Shown: positions 1 through 11,437 of the stretch, in pieces | How positions within the stretch are numbered: position 1 is the stretch's first letter | Layout of the letters: each line of letters begins with the position of its first letter | From: Gemella cuniculi DSM 15828 | Lineage (GTDB): Bacteria; Bacillota; Bacilli; Staphylococcales; Gemellaceae | Assembly (NCBI RefSeq): GCF_000425665.1 | Contig: NZ_AUDW01000006.1 | Coordinates: 53,146 to 117,145, forward strand | DNA: 64,000 nucleotides | Direction: 5' to 3' | Translations under genes and position numbers: made by a program | The notes under the pieces: model-generated | Database searches by the model: none | Told to the model about the DNA's origin: nothing | What the model saw: only the letters and a program-made list of their open reading frames with translations

Positions 1-1708
1 CTTTAAGTGTATAAACTTTACCTTTGTCTGTGAAGAATAATATATGATCATGAGTTGAGCAACTTAACATATATGCTATATTATCTTCATCATTAGTAGT
101 CATTCCATTGACTCCGCGACCACCACGACCTTGAGATTTATACGTGCTTGCTGCTAGGCGTTTAATATATTGATTATGTGATAGTGTAATAATAATTTGT
201 TCTTTTTCAATTAAATCTTCATTTTCAATTTGATCTACTTGACCTTCAATTATGATGCTTCGACGTTTGTCACCAAATTTTTCTTTTACTTCAAGTAACT
301 CTTCTTTCACAATTTCACGTACTCTTTCTGGTTTGGCTAAGATATCTTCTAAATCAGCAATAAGTTCCATAAGTTTATTATATTCTTCTTCAATTTTATC
401 ACGTTCTAAACCTGTTAATCTTTGAAGACGCATGTCTAGAATTGCTTGTGCTTGAATATCTGTAAGTGAAAATTGCTCAATTAAACCTGTTTTAGCCTCT
501 TCTGTAGTCTGAGAACCACGAATTAAGCTGATAATTCTATCAATATTATCTAATGCAATTCTTAAACCTTCTAAAATATGTGCACGTGCTTTTGCCTTGT
601 TAAGATCAAACCTTGTTCTTCTAATAACTACTTCTTTTTGGTGTTCTAAGTAATGATACAAAACTTCTTTCAAATTAAGCAGTTTTGGTACTCCATTAAC
701 TAATGCAATCATATTAACACCAAATGAACTTTGAAGTGGTGTTAATTTATAAAGATTATTTAAAATTACATTGCTATTTACATCACGACGTAATTCGATT
801 ACTATTCTAATACCTTTTAAATTACTTTCATCACGTAAATCTGTAAGTCCTTCTATTTTTTTATCACGTGCTAATTCCGCAATTTTTTCTACTAATTTAG
901 CTTTATTTACTTGGTAAGGAATTTCAGTAATAATGATTCTTTCTTTACCATTTTTCATTTGCTCTATTTCAGTTTTACCACGCATTATAATGGAACCACG
1001 TCCAGTCGTATATGCTTTAACTATTCCACTTCTTCCAAGTAATTGTGCTCCAGTTGGAAAATCTGGTCCTTTAATTTTTGTCATAAGTTCCGCGATAGTT
1101 ATATCAGGATTATCAGATAAAGCTATAACTCCATCAATTACTTCTCCTAAATTATGCGGAGGGATATTAGTTGCCATACCTACTGCAATTCCACTACTAC
1201 CATTAACCAATAGATTAGGTATTCTCGCTGGTAATACGGTCGGTTCTTTTTTGGTACCATCATAGTTGTCTTGCATATCAACAGTATCTTTGTTAATATC
1301 ACGAAGTAATTCTGAAGCAATTTTACTCATTCTTGCTTCTGTGTAACGCATTGCTGCTGCACCATCACCATCAATAGATCCAAAGTTTCCTTGACCATCA
1401 ACTAAAGGATATCTACTGTTAAAATCCTGAGCTAAACGAACTATAGTTCCGTATGTTGCAGAATCCCCATGTGGGTGATACTTCGCCATAACTTCCCCAA
1501 CTACAAACGCACTTTTTTTATACGGTTTGTCATAAGTTAATCCTAAATCATTAAAAGCGTAAAGTATTCTTCTGTGAACAGGTTTCAAACCGTCTCTTAC
1601 ATCAGGTAATGCACGAGATACGATAACACTCATCGAATAATCTAAGAAAGAATTTTCGATTTCAGTTGTTATATTTCTTAGGGTAATATTATTTCTATTA
1701 TCTTCCAT
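1..1708 (-). CDS. gyrA: DNA gyrase subunit A (3' end cut by window edge)
   Basis: ATP-dependent type II topoisomerase subunit that breaks and rejoins DNA; partner of GyrB just upstream. The reading frame runs from ATG at 1708 to the window edge without a stop, so about 569 N-terminal codons are present and the C-terminal DNA-wrapping domain lies outside. The N-terminus reads MEDNRNNIT, followed by the family signature [17 protein letters not shown] near residues 31-47. The catalytic tyrosine is in [11 protein letters not shown], around residue 122. The quinolone-determining segment reads [11 protein letters not shown], with Ser83 but Gly87 where most bacteria have Asp or Glu. The gene starts 17 bases after the gyrB stop, so the two are co-transcribed. 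Confidence 0.97.
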   Translation of the reverse strand, partial: MEDNRNNITLRNITTEIENSFLDYSMSVIVSRALPDVRDGLKPVHRRILYAFNDLGLTYDKPYKKSAFVVGEVMAKYHPHGDSATYGTIVRLAQDFNSRYPLVDGQGNFGSIDGDGAAAMRYTEARMSKIASELLRDINKDTVDMQDNYDGTKKEPTVLPARIPNLLVNGSSGIAVGMATNIPPHNLGEVIDGVIALSDNPDITIAELMTKIKGPDFPTGAQLLGRSGIVKAYTTGRGSIIMRGKTEIEQMKNGKERIIITEIPYQVNKAKLVEKIAELARDKKIEGLTDLRDESNLKGIRIVIELRRDVNSNVILNNLYKLTPLQSSFGVNMIALVNGVPKLLNLKEVLYHYLEHQKEVVIRRTRFDLNKAKARAHILEGLRIALDNIDRIISLIRGSQTTEEAKTGLIEQFSLTDIQAQAILDMRLQRLTGLERDKIEEEYNKLMELIADLEDILAKPERVREIVKEELLEVKEKFGDKRRSIIIEGQVDQIENEDLIEKEQIIITLSHNQYIKRLAASTYKSQGRGGRGVNGMTTNDEDNIAYMLSCSTHDHILFFTDKGKVYTLK

Positions 1709-1725
1709 GTTCTATCCTTTCTCAA

Positions 1726-3672
<1,947 letters not shown>

Positions 3673-3688
3673 CTAAATAAATATTTAA

Positions 3689-4825
3689 TTATAAAATTTC
3701 ATTAACATTTCCATTATTTATTTGGAATACTTTTGATTTTTTTAAAAGATCTTCTTTTATGTCTGTAATTGAAGGTGTAGTTATAAATGTTTGTACATTT
3801 TCATTAATCGCATCTAATAGTTTTAGTTGCCTACTTTTATCAAGTTCACTCAGCACATCATCTAATAACAATATAGGGTAGTTATTTGTCTTTTCTTTTA
3901 AATAATTTATTTCAGAAAGTTTTAACGAAAGCACTATACTTCTTTGTTGCCCCTGAGAGGCATACACTTTAGCTTCTAAATTATTTATATAAAACCCTAA
4001 ATCATCGTGATGTGGACCAATTCTTGTGCTTCCTCTCATGATATCATCAAAAGACTTGTCCATCATAAGTTTCACTATATTTTTTTCAGTAAATTTTATA
4101 TCAGTAATATCTTTAATATTAAGCGCTTCAAAAATCGAACTTTTATATCTTATATCCAATTTTTCTTTTCCATCAGAAATATTAAGCATATTTTTATAAG
4201 TCAATTCGGCAATTTCTTTTATAAAACTTACTCTTTCTTTCGTGATATACATCGCCACCTTTACAAGTTGACTAGTTAAAGTTTCAAGATATGTAAGTGC
4301 TATTTTATCTTTAGGATTTTTTCTCATGTCTTTTAAATAAGAATTACGTTGTTTTAAAAGATGTTGATACATTAAATGATATTTATGGTAAATACGAGAA
4401 AATTGATAAAATTCCCTATTAATAAATTCTCTTCTAAGACTAGGGGAACCTTTCACTATTTGCAAATCTTCTGGAGAAAATAAAACTACATTTAATTCTC
4501 CTACAAAGTCGGTCAATTTATTTTTTTTAATACCAGAAACTTTTGCACTCTTTCCTTTACTGTTAATCGCCAACATAATATCCAAATTTTTGTTATTCTT
4601 ATTTAAAACACATGACATTGCAGTAGCACTTTCTCCAAACATAATGCACTCACTATCACTTTTTGTACGATAACTTTTGCCAAGTGCCAAACAAAAAATT
4701 GATTCTATAATATTAGTTTTTCCATTTGCATTATTGCCAACTAAAACATTAAGAGAGGGGTGCAATTTTATATTTAAAGATGTATAATTTCTAAAATAAA
4801 GTAATTTTAAGTCTTTAATTTTCAT
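3689..4825 (-). CDS. recF: DNA replication and repair protein RecF
   Basis: SMC-like ATPase that loads RecA at gapped DNA. Walker A is GNNANGKTN near residue 30, and the C-terminal signature and Walker B region reads SQGQQRSIVLSLKL, then PILLLDDVLSELD. At about 378 residues it has the normal family length. The start is the ATG at 4825 (MKIKDLKLL), which overlaps the end of the upstream S4-domain gene by 11 bases, implying translational coupling. The downstream neighbour is gyrB, the classical recF-gyrB order. Confidence 0.96.
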   Translation of the reverse strand: MKIKDLKLLYFRNYTSLNIKLHPSLNVLVGNNANGKTNIIESIFCLALGKSYRTKSDSECIMFGESATAMSCVLNKNNKNLDIMLAINSKGKSAKVSGIKKNKLTDFVGELNVVLFSPEDLQIVKGSPSLRREFINREFYQFSRIYHKYHLMYQHLLKQRNSYLKDMRKNPKDKIALTYLETLTSQLVKVAMYITKERVSFIKEIAELTYKNMLNISDGKEKLDIRYKSSIFEALNIKDITDIKFTEKNIVKLMMDKSFDDIMRGSTRIGPHHDDLGFYINNLEAKVYASQGQQRSIVLSLKLSEINYLKEKTNNYPILLLDDVLSELDKSRQLKLLDAINENVQTFITTPSITDIKEDLLKKSKVFQINNGNVNEIL

Positions 4826-5030
4826 TAACAATTACAAATACTTGATCTTGAAATTTTATTACATCATTAGAATATAATTTTTTTCCCCTTCTATTCTCAA
4901 ATTCATCATTCAAAAAAAGAGGATTTTCTTGTAAAAAATACTTTGCTTCCCCTCCAGAACCTATAAAACCTTCCATTTTTAAAAATTGTGATAATGTTAT
5001 GTACTCGCTATTAATTAAAATTTTTTTCAT
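4815..5030 (-). CDS. yaaA: S4-domain RNA-binding protein, YaaA type
   Basis: A 71-residue protein of the small S4-like family found just upstream of recF in many Firmicutes; it probably binds RNA, but its role is not settled. The S4 fold is suggested by ITLSQFLKMEGFIGSGGEAK, followed by a basic NRRGKKL turn. ATG 5030 is chosen because a strong AGGAGGTG lies five bases upstream and the length equals Bacillus YaaA; a longer reading upstream lacks homology-like character. First gene of the yaaA-recF-gyrB-gyrA operon. Confidence 0.9.
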   Translation of the reverse strand: MKKILINSEYITLSQFLKMEGFIGSGGEAKYFLQENPLFLNDEFENRRGKKLYSNDVIKFQDQVFVIVNEN

Positions 5031-5094
5031 TTTACACCTCCTAATAAATTTAAAATGAAAACTTCTTGTATATAAATATATTTTATACCTTATA

Positions 5095-5123
5095 ATTATA
5101 CCAAAAAACTTGTTTTTTTTCAA
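5095..5123 (-). promoter_or_regulatory. Sigma-A-type promoter of yaaA-recF-gyrB-gyrA
   Basis: On the minus strand TTGAAA is followed by a 17-base spacer and TATAAT, about 65 bases upstream of the yaaA start. No DnaA-box cluster (TTATNCACA) is visible in the 5.03-5.41 kb gap, so this does not look like oriC. Confidence 0.7.
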
Positions 5124-5340
5124 GAACAGCTGCATTTATATATGTTTTTTTATAACTCATAAATTATTTAATTACAATAATATCAAGTATTTTTCTAAAA
5201 TTAAAAATAAAAAGTAATTATTTTATTTTCTCTTCATATTCAATTAAAAACACACTAAAACATTCTAAATAAAAAAAAGAAAAAATAGTATTTTAATATT
5301 AAATTTTATAATTTATACTAATTCTTGAAAACTTTTTCAA

Positions 5341-5369
5341 TTTACAATAAAAATTTTCTATTGTATAAT
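5341..5369 (+). promoter_or_regulatory. Promoter of the choline-kinase-like gene
   Basis: TTTACA, 17-base spacer, TATAAT, about 50 bases before the start of the plus-strand gene at 5421. It faces away from the recF-gyrase operon promoter. Confidence 0.65.
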
Positions 5370-5420
5370 GTAAATGAAATATGATATATTTTATAATTAT
5401 ACTATTGGGAGGTCATGTTT

Positions 5421-6239
5421 ATGTATAGAAAAGAAAAATTGGAAAAAATTCTCAATGAAAAAATAATTTCTATAGAAGAAACTAGTTATGGTATTACAAA
5501 CAAAAACTATATAATATATACAGAAAAAAATAAATATTTCTATAGAACATCAAAGGATTCAACAAAACTAGTTGATAAAGACAATGAAAAAGAAGCATTA
5601 GAACTGTTAAAACATGAAAATTTTTTTCTTATCCCAAAATATTACAATAATGATAATTTAATAACTGCTTACCAAAAAAATTCTAAAACTTTCATATCTC
5701 AAAGAAATTTATCAAACATTGTTAAAATTGCAAAGTTATTAAAACAATTTCATGAAAAAAAATTTCAAGCGGAAAATATATTTAATCCAATAGTAACTTT
5801 TGAGAAGTATCTTTCTCAAGTTGAAGAATTTAAGATGGATGTTAGTCATTTTCTCTACATTGTGGATGAAATAAAAAAAATATATAAACCCGATAGACTT
5901 TGTCATAATGATTTGGTAGAAGGCAATTTCTTATTTACAAAAGAAAAATTATTTTTAATAGATTTTGAATATGCTGGTCAAAATGATTATTATTTTGATG
6001 TTGCAAGTTTTATCTCAGAAAATGAACTTGACTACCAAGAAACTATAACTTTCTTAAAAGCATATTTTACAAACGAAAATTGTGATTTTAAAAAGTTAGA
6101 TATTTATCTTCGTTTTTGTGATTTACTATGGTACACTTGGGCAACCCTTTTATTCGAAAAACGTCATGAAGAAATTTATAATGAAATTGCCCAAAAAAAA
6201 TATTTTAGTCTTAAAAATCCTAGATCTATTAAATATTAA
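5421..6239 (+). CDS. Choline/ethanolamine kinase-like phosphotransferase (LicA/APH fold)
   Basis: Cytoplasmic small-molecule kinase of the aminoglycoside phosphotransferase/choline kinase fold, about 272 residues. The catalytic loop reads LCHNDLVEGNFL (HxDxxxxN pattern) and the metal-binding segment LIDFEYAGQND, both in the C-terminal half and closer to LicA/choline kinases than to antibiotic kinases. The substrate is inferred, not shown; choline or a related amino alcohol is likeliest. ATG 5421 is preferred because GGGAGG lies about eight bases upstream; ATG 5415 would be too close. It stands alone on the plus strand among minus-strand operons and ends in a shared terminator with rplT. Confidence 0.75.
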   Translation: MYRKEKLEKILNEKIISIEETSYGITNKNYIIYTEKNKYFYRTSKDSTKLVDKDNEKEALELLKHENFFLIPKYYNNDNLITAYQKNSKTFISQRNLSNIVKIAKLLKQFHEKKFQAENIFNPIVTFEKYLSQVEEFKMDVSHFLYIVDEIKKIYKPDRLCHNDLVEGNFLFTKEKLFLIDFEYAGQNDYYFDVASFISENELDYQETITFLKAYFTNENCDFKKLDIYLRFCDLLWYTWATLLFEKRHEEIYNEIAQKKYFSLKNPRSIKY

Positions 6240-6242
6240 TAT

Positions 6243-6286
6243 AAAAAGTAAAAAGCAGTTATTGAAATAACTGCTTTTTACTTTTT
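6243..6286. terminator. Bidirectional terminator between the kinase gene and rplT
   Basis: A perfect 19-base inverted repeat around a six-base loop (AAAAAGTAAAAAGCAGTTA and its complement) gives T-rich tails on both strands. It serves the plus-strand kinase gene and the minus-strand infC-rpmI-rplT operon. Confidence 0.85.
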
Positions 6287-6291
6287 ATTCA

Positions 6292-6651
6292 TTATTTATT
6301 TAAAGCTGCTTTAGCTTGTTCACAAATATTTGCAAATGCTGCTGCATCGTGAATAGCAATCTCTGATAACATTTTTCTGTTAATATCAATTCCTGCAACT
6401 TTTAATCCGTTCATAAGACGGCTATAAGATAACCCGTTCAATCTTGCTGCTGCATTAATACGAACGATCCATAATCTTCTGAAATTACGTTTAGTTTGAC
6501 GACGGTCTCTAAATGCATACATTCCAGATTTCATTACTTGTTGTTTAGCAACTTTGAATAATGTATGTTTAGAACCAAAATATCCTTTAGCTAGTTTTAA
6601 AACTTTTTTACGGCGACGACGAGTCACAGTTCCACCTTTAACACGTGGCAT
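6292..6651 (-). CDS. rplT: 50S ribosomal protein L20
   Basis: Large-subunit protein needed for early assembly, and in Bacillus-type operons the autogenous repressor acting on the infC leader. The 119-residue basic protein starts [16 protein letters not shown] and contains [18 protein letters not shown], typical of L20. Last gene of infC-rpmI-rplT. Confidence 0.97.
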   Translation of the reverse strand: MPRVKGGTVTRRRRKKVLKLAKGYFGSKHTLFKVAKQQVMKSGMYAFRDRRQTKRNFRRLWIVRINAAARLNGLSYSRLMNGLKVAGIDINRKMLSEIAIHDAAAFANICEQAKAALNK

Positions 6652-6708
6652 ATCAAATTCCTCCTTATGTATAACTTAAATAAGTATTTACGCTATAATC
6701 TTCTATAA

Positions 6709-6903
6709 TTATTTAACTAATAAAGTTCTAATACGTTTGTAATCACCACGAGATACTAATGAAGCTTTACGTAAGTGACGTTTTTGTTTAGTAGTTTTTC
6801 TTGAAAACCAGTGAGAAGTATAAGCACGGCTACGTTTTAATTTTCCGCTAGCTGTTTTTTTCACACGTTTTGCTAAACCACGGTGAGATTTCATTTTTGG
6901 CAT
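6709..6903 (-). CDS. rpmI: 50S ribosomal protein L35
   Basis: A 64-residue basic protein beginning [13 protein letters not shown], the L35 signature. ATG 6903 follows a GGAGGA ribosome site with normal spacing. Middle gene of infC-rpmI-rplT. Confidence 0.96.
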   Translation of the reverse strand: MPKMKSHRGLAKRVKKTASGKLKRSRAYTSHWFSRKTTKQKRHLRKASLVSRGDYKRIRTLLVK

Positions 6904-6929
6904 TATCAAATTCCTCCTATATTAAACCT

Positions 6930-7448
6930 TTATTTCTCTTTTTTTGGTGCTAGAACTAAAAACATACTGCGACCTTCCATTTTAGGTTTTTGTTCGACAG
7001 TTGCTATATCGCTAGCTTCGTTAGAAAAGTTTTCTAAAACTTTCTGTCCTATTTCTTTATGGGTAATTGCTCTTCCCTTAAAACGAATAGAAACTTTAAC
7101 TTTATCTTCTTTAGCTAAAAATTTTCTAGCATTTTTCAACTTAGTCTCAAAATCGTGCTTTTCAATTGTTGGAGATAATCTTATCTCTTTTGTTGTTACG
7201 ATTTTTTGTTTCTTACGAGCTTCCTTTTCCTTTTTCTGTTGCTCAAATTTGAATTTTCCATAATTCATAATTTTTGCAACTGGTGTTTTAGCATTTGGAG
7301 CAACTAAAACTACATCCAAATTCATACGTTCTGCAATTTGCATAGCTTCCATTTTAGTTTTTACTCCTAACTGCTCTCCATTTTGGCTAATTAAAAGAAA
7401 CTCTTTCGCTTTAATACCTTCATTTACTTGTGCAGTATCTTTACTAAT
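6930..7448 (-). CDS. infC: Translation initiation factor IF-3, non-standard ATT start
   Basis: IF-3 prevents subunit re-association and checks start codons. The protein (about 172 residues) has the family N-terminal [20 protein letters not shown], a lysine-rich linker and the C-terminal domain with [18 protein letters not shown]. The best start is ATT at 7448-7446: AGGAGG lies eight bases upstream and the protein then begins at [10 protein letters not shown] as in homologs. A GTG at 7457 is inside the ribosome site itself. AUU starts are known for infC in other bacteria and allow IF-3 to control its own translation. A leader with a terminator precedes the gene. Confidence 0.93.
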   Translation of the reverse strand: MSKDTAQVNEGIKAKEFLLISQNGEQLGVKTKMEAMQIAERMNLDVVLVAPNAKTPVAKIMNYGKFKFEQQKKEKEARKKQKIVTTKEIRLSPTIEKHDFETKLKNARKFLAKEDKVKVSIRFKGRAITHKEIGQKVLENFSNEASDIATVEQKPKMEGRSMFLVLAPKKEK

Positions 7449-7479
7449 GATCAGCACCTCCTATTTATAAATTCATTAA

Positions 7480-7605
7480 ATACTAAAAGCAATAAAAAAG
7501 CTGAGTGCAAAACACCCAGCATAAAATTCTACATTTCATCTACATAAACCTGAACAATCAAAACTGGCAGGTGAGAAACGGGTGCTTCTACTTTTGTATT
7601 CAACA
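7480..7605 (-). promoter_or_regulatory. L20-type leader with attenuator terminator ahead of infC
   Basis: The 5' untranslated RNA contains the CACCCGTTTCTCACCTGCC segment characteristic of Firmicutes infC/L20 leaders. It ends in a GC-rich hairpin (GCTGGGTG/CACTCAGC, 7500-7520) followed by a T run, about 50 bases before the ATT start. The known mechanism is L20 binding to the leader to favour termination; here that is inferred from resemblance and position. Confidence 0.8.
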
Positions 7606-7611
7606 TTATCT

Positions 7612-7640
7612 ATTGTACATATTTATTTTCTTTTTGTCAA
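7612..7640 (-). promoter_or_regulatory. Promoter of infC-rpmI-rplT
   Basis: TTGACA, 17-base spacer, TACAAT on the minus strand, near-consensus. Its -35 box is embedded in the arm of the inverted repeat that follows rpoC. Confidence 0.8.
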
Positions 7641-7675
7641 TAGAAATATAGAAAAAATTCTATATTTCTATTGAC
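7636..7675. repeat. 18-bp inverted repeat after rpoC
   Basis: Two perfect 18-base arms (GTCAATAGAAATATAGAA and its complement) separated by four bases. It lies ten bases beyond the rpoC stop and may act as an RNA 3' end structure. No T run follows on the rpoC strand, so termination here is uncertain. Confidence 0.65.
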
Positions 7676-7685
7676 TATATTTTTA

Positions 7686-10600
7686 TTAAATAGTTCCTAA
7701 TTCTTCTTGCAATTCTTCTTCAATAGGTCTATTTAATTCATTTTCCATTTCTTGTTCCAAACTATCTTCATGCTTAACCTCGATGTTATTGTATTTAGCC
7801 ATCCCTGTACCTGCAGGAATTAACTTACCAATAATAACATTTTCTTTAAGTCCCATAAGTTTATCAACTTTACCTTTAACTGCTGCATCTGTTAGAACTC
7901 TTGTTGTTTCTTGGAATGATGCTGCTGATAAGAAACTTTCTGTTTCTAACGATGCTTTTGTAATACCTAATATTACCGGTTTAGCAGTAGCCATGTTTCC
8001 TCGATGTTCAAGAATTTTTTTATTTTCATCTGTAAATCTATGAATATCTACTAATGAACCTGGAAGTAAATCTGTATCACCTGCATTGATAACGCGTACT
8101 TTTCTCAACATTTGTCGTACCATTACCTCAACGTGCTTATCACTGATTTCAACCCCTTGCATACGATATACTTTTTGAACTTCTGTTAATAAATAACTTT
8201 GAACTGCTTCAAGCCCTGCAATAGAAAGTAGTTCTTTAGGTTCAATAGAACCTTCCGTTAGAGCTTGACCACGTTTTACTCGATCATCCTCTTTAACAAG
8301 CATACGGCTTGAACCATAGTCTTGATACTCTCTTTCTTCTCCAATATCACTTAAAACATAAATTCTACGAACATGATTAGTATCAATCTCTACTTTTGTA
8401 ACAGTTCCATCTACCTCAGAAATCAATGCCTTACCTTTTGGATTTCTTGCTTCAAATAATTCTTGAATACGTGGTAACCCTTGAGTAATATCCGCACCAG
8501 CAACTCCCCCTGTATGGAAAGTACGCATAGTAAGCTGTGTTCCTGGTTCTCCGATAGATTGTGCTGCAATTGTACCTACAGCTTCTCCAACTTCTACTTT
8601 TTCTCCAGTAGCTAAATTTTTACCATAGCATTTCTCACATACTCCATGTCGACTATTACAAGTGAAAGCTGAACGAATTACTACACTTTCTATTCCGGCA
8701 TTTTCAATCTCTTTTGCCATATCTAATGTAATTAATTGCCCTTCTTCTACAATCACTTTTCCTGTTTCAGGGTGAACCACAGTTTCTTTACTGTATCTAC
8801 CTTCTAATCTCTCTTGTAAACTTTCTATTTCGTCAGTACCATTCTTCAATGCTGCAACTCTTAAACCACGTGATGTTCCGCAATCATTTTCACGAACAAT
8901 AACATCTTGTGCAACATCAACTAAACGACGAGTTAAGTAACCGGAGTCAGCAGTTTTAAGTGCTGTATCTGCAAGTCCTTTACGAGCACCGTGCGAAGAA
9001 ATAAAGTACTCTAATACTGTAAGACCTTCTTTAAACGATGAACGAACAGGCATTTCCATAATTCTACCTGATGGTGAAGCCATAAGTCCACGCATACCTG
9101 CAAGTTGAGTAAAGTTCGAAGCATTACCACGGGCACCTGAATCACTCATCATGTAAATTGGGTTAGTTGCTGGTAGTGAGTCCATAAGTTGGTCTTGAAT
9201 GATATCCTTTGCTTTTGCCCATTGTGCAATAACATTTTGATATCTTTCTTCTTCTGTCAATAAACCACGTCTAAATAGGTTAGTAATCTTATCAACATTT
9301 TCTTGTGATTCAGCAAGAATCTCATATTTATTTGGTAAAACAAATACATCACTTACTCCTACTGTAATACCGGCTCTTGAAGAATATTTAAATCCTAAAT
9401 CCTTCATTCTATCAAGCATCATTGATGTTTCAGTAATATGGAATCTATTAAAAATTTCTGAGATAATTTTTGATAAGAAACCTTTTTTAAATGGTGAAGC
9501 TGTTTCTTTGTTAGCAATGTATTCTTTTAATCCTCCCTCAGAAAGTTCAGATGATGCTACAAAATATTTATTTGGAGTAGCATTTTCTAAGTTTTCTTTA
9601 GTAGGTTCATTTAGGAAAGGAAATCCTTCTGGTAAAATATCATTAAATATAACCTTACCTATAGTTGTTATAAGTAATTTTTGATTTTGTTCTTGTGTAA
9701 ATGTTGGATTATTAAATGATTTTGCCGCTATTCCTACTCTAGTATGTAGGTGAATATATCCATTTTGATATGCTATTCTTGCTTCATCAGCATCTTTAAA
9801 TATCATACCCTCTCCTACAGCATTCGGTCTTTCTAATGTCAAATAGTAATTACCAAGTACCATATCTTGTGATGGAGTAACAACTGGTTTCCCATCTTTG
9901 GGGTTAAGTATGTTTTGAGCAGCCAACATTAGCATTCTTGCTTCCGCTTGCGCTTCTTTTGACAACGGAACGTGAACAGCCATTTGGTCTCCATCAAAGT
10001 CAGCGTTAAATGCTGTTGTTACCAAAGGATGTAATCTTATAGCACGACCTTCTACTAAAATTGGTTCAAATGCTTGAATTCCCAATCTATGAAGGGTAGG
10101 TGCTCGGTTAAGCAATACAGGATGTTCTTTTATAATATCTTCTAAAATATCCCATACGTGATCTTCCATTCTCTCAATTTGATTTTTAGCATTTTTAATA
10201 TTATTTGCTAATTCACGTTTTACCAATTCGCGCATTACAAATGGTTTAAATAATTCAAGTGCCATTTCTTTTGGTAACCCACATTGATACATTTTTAAAT
10301 TTGGTCCAACAACGATTACCGAACGACCAGAATAGTCAACACGCTTACCTAATAAGTTTTGACGGAAACGTCCATGTTTCCCTTTTAACATATTAGATAA
10401 TGATTTCAATGTTCTATTCCCTGGTCCAGTTACTGGACGTCCACGACGTCCATTATCTATCAAAGCATCAACTGCTTCTTGTAACATACGCTTTTCATTT
10501 TGAACAATTAAACCTGGTGCTTTCAATTCAATAAGTTTTTTAAGTCGATTATTACGATTGATAACACGTCTATATAAATCGTTAAGGTCACTCGTCGCAA

Positions 10601-11366
10601 ATCTTCCTCCATCCAATTGAACCATTGGTCTCAATTCTGGTGGAATAACAGGCAACACAGTCATAATCATCCATTCAGGTTTATTACCAGAATTTTTGAA
10701 CGCTTCAAATACTTCTACACGTTTAATGATTTTTACGACTTTTTGACCAGATTTATAGTTACTCTCACTTAATTCTTTAAGTTCATTTTTTAAATCTCTA
10801 AGTTCTTTTTCTATATCTAACTCAGCTAGTAAGTCACGAATTGCCTCCGCTCCCATTTTAGCAACAAATGAGTTAGTTCCAAATGTACTACGTGCTTCAC
10901 GAACTTCTCGCTCAGAAACAATTTGCTTTTTCATGAAGTCAGTTTCACCTGGATCAATTACAATGTAAGAGGCAAAGTAAATAACTTCCTCTAATTGTCT
11001 AGGACTAAGATCAAGTAGTAATCCCATTCTACTCGGAATACCTTTAAAGTACCAAATGTGGCTGACTGGGGCAGCTAAATCTAAATGCCCCATTCTCTCA
11101 CGACGGACTTTCGCTAAAGTAACATCTACTCCACATTTATCACATTTAATATTTTTATACCTTACCCTTTTATACTTTCCACAAGCACATTCCCAATCTT
11201 TCGTTGGACCAAAAATTCTTTCACAGAACAATCCATCATTTTCTGGTTTTAAAGTTCTATAATTTATTGTCTCTGGTTTTTTAACCTCTCCATATGACCA
11301 ACTTCTTATTTTATCTGGAGAAGCTAAACTAATTTTCATATATGCAAAATTATTTACGTCTATCAA
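7686..11366 (-). CDS. rpoC: RNA polymerase beta' subunit
   Basis: Catalytic subunit of RNA polymerase, about 1226 residues, close to the usual Firmicutes length. It begins [23 protein letters not shown]. The N-terminal zinc cysteines are in [20 protein letters not shown]. The magnesium-binding active site [12 protein letters not shown] lies near residue 450. The C-terminal zinc site [13 protein letters not shown] and trigger-loop region ([17 protein letters not shown]) are intact. It follows rpoB after 71 bases. Confidence 0.98.
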   Translation of the reverse strand: MIDVNNFAYMKISLASPDKIRSWSYGEVKKPETINYRTLKPENDGLFCERIFGPTKDWECACGKYKRVRYKNIKCDKCGVDVTLAKVRRERMGHLDLAAPVSHIWYFKGIPSRMGLLLDLSPRQLEEVIYFASYIVIDPGETDFMKKQIVSEREVREARSTFGTNSFVAKMGAEAIRDLLAELDIEKELRDLKNELKELSESNYKSGQKVVKIIKRVEVFEAFKNSGNKPEWMIMTVLPVIPPELRPMVQLDGGRFATSDLNDLYRRVINRNNRLKKLIELKAPGLIVQNEKRMLQEAVDALIDNGRRGRPVTGPGNRTLKSLSNMLKGKHGRFRQNLLGKRVDYSGRSVIVVGPNLKMYQCGLPKEMALELFKPFVMRELVKRELANNIKNAKNQIERMEDHVWDILEDIIKEHPVLLNRAPTLHRLGIQAFEPILVEGRAIRLHPLVTTAFNADFDGDQMAVHVPLSKEAQAEARMLMLAAQNILNPKDGKPVVTPSQDMVLGNYYLTLERPNAVGEGMIFKDADEARIAYQNGYIHLHTRVGIAAKSFNNPTFTQEQNQKLLITTIGKVIFNDILPEGFPFLNEPTKENLENATPNKYFVASSELSEGGLKEYIANKETASPFKKGFLSKIISEIFNRFHITETSMMLDRMKDLGFKYSSRAGITVGVSDVFVLPNKYEILAESQENVDKITNLFRRGLLTEEERYQNVIAQWAKAKDIIQDQLMDSLPATNPIYMMSDSGARGNASNFTQLAGMRGLMASPSGRIMEMPVRSSFKEGLTVLEYFISSHGARKGLADTALKTADSGYLTRRLVDVAQDVIVRENDCGTSRGLRVAALKNGTDEIESLQERLEGRYSKETVVHPETGKVIVEEGQLITLDMAKEIENAGIESVVIRSAFTCNSRHGVCEKCYGKNLATGEKVEVGEAVGTIAAQSIGEPGTQLTMRTFHTGGVAGADITQGLPRIQELFEARNPKGKALISEVDGTVTKVEIDTNHVRRIYVLSDIGEEREYQDYGSSRMLVKEDDRVKRGQALTEGSIEPKELLSIAGLEAVQSYLLTEVQKVYRMQGVEISDKHVEVMVRQMLRKVRVINAGDTDLLPGSLVDIHRFTDENKKILEHRGNMATAKPVILGITKASLETESFLSAASFQETTRVLTDAAVKGKVDKLMGLKENVIIGKLIPAGTGMAKYNNIEVKHEDSLEQEMENELNRPIEEELQEELGTI

Positions 11367-11437
11367 GGAGCATACCTCCTTTATTATTTTGTATAATAGC
11401 CTTGAATAGTTTTCTATGATTAATTGTAAACTTTATT

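Noticed and set aside
5124..5414. oriC in the gap before yaaA
   Set aside because: No DnaA boxes or AT-rich repeat cluster, and dnaA-dnaN are absent.
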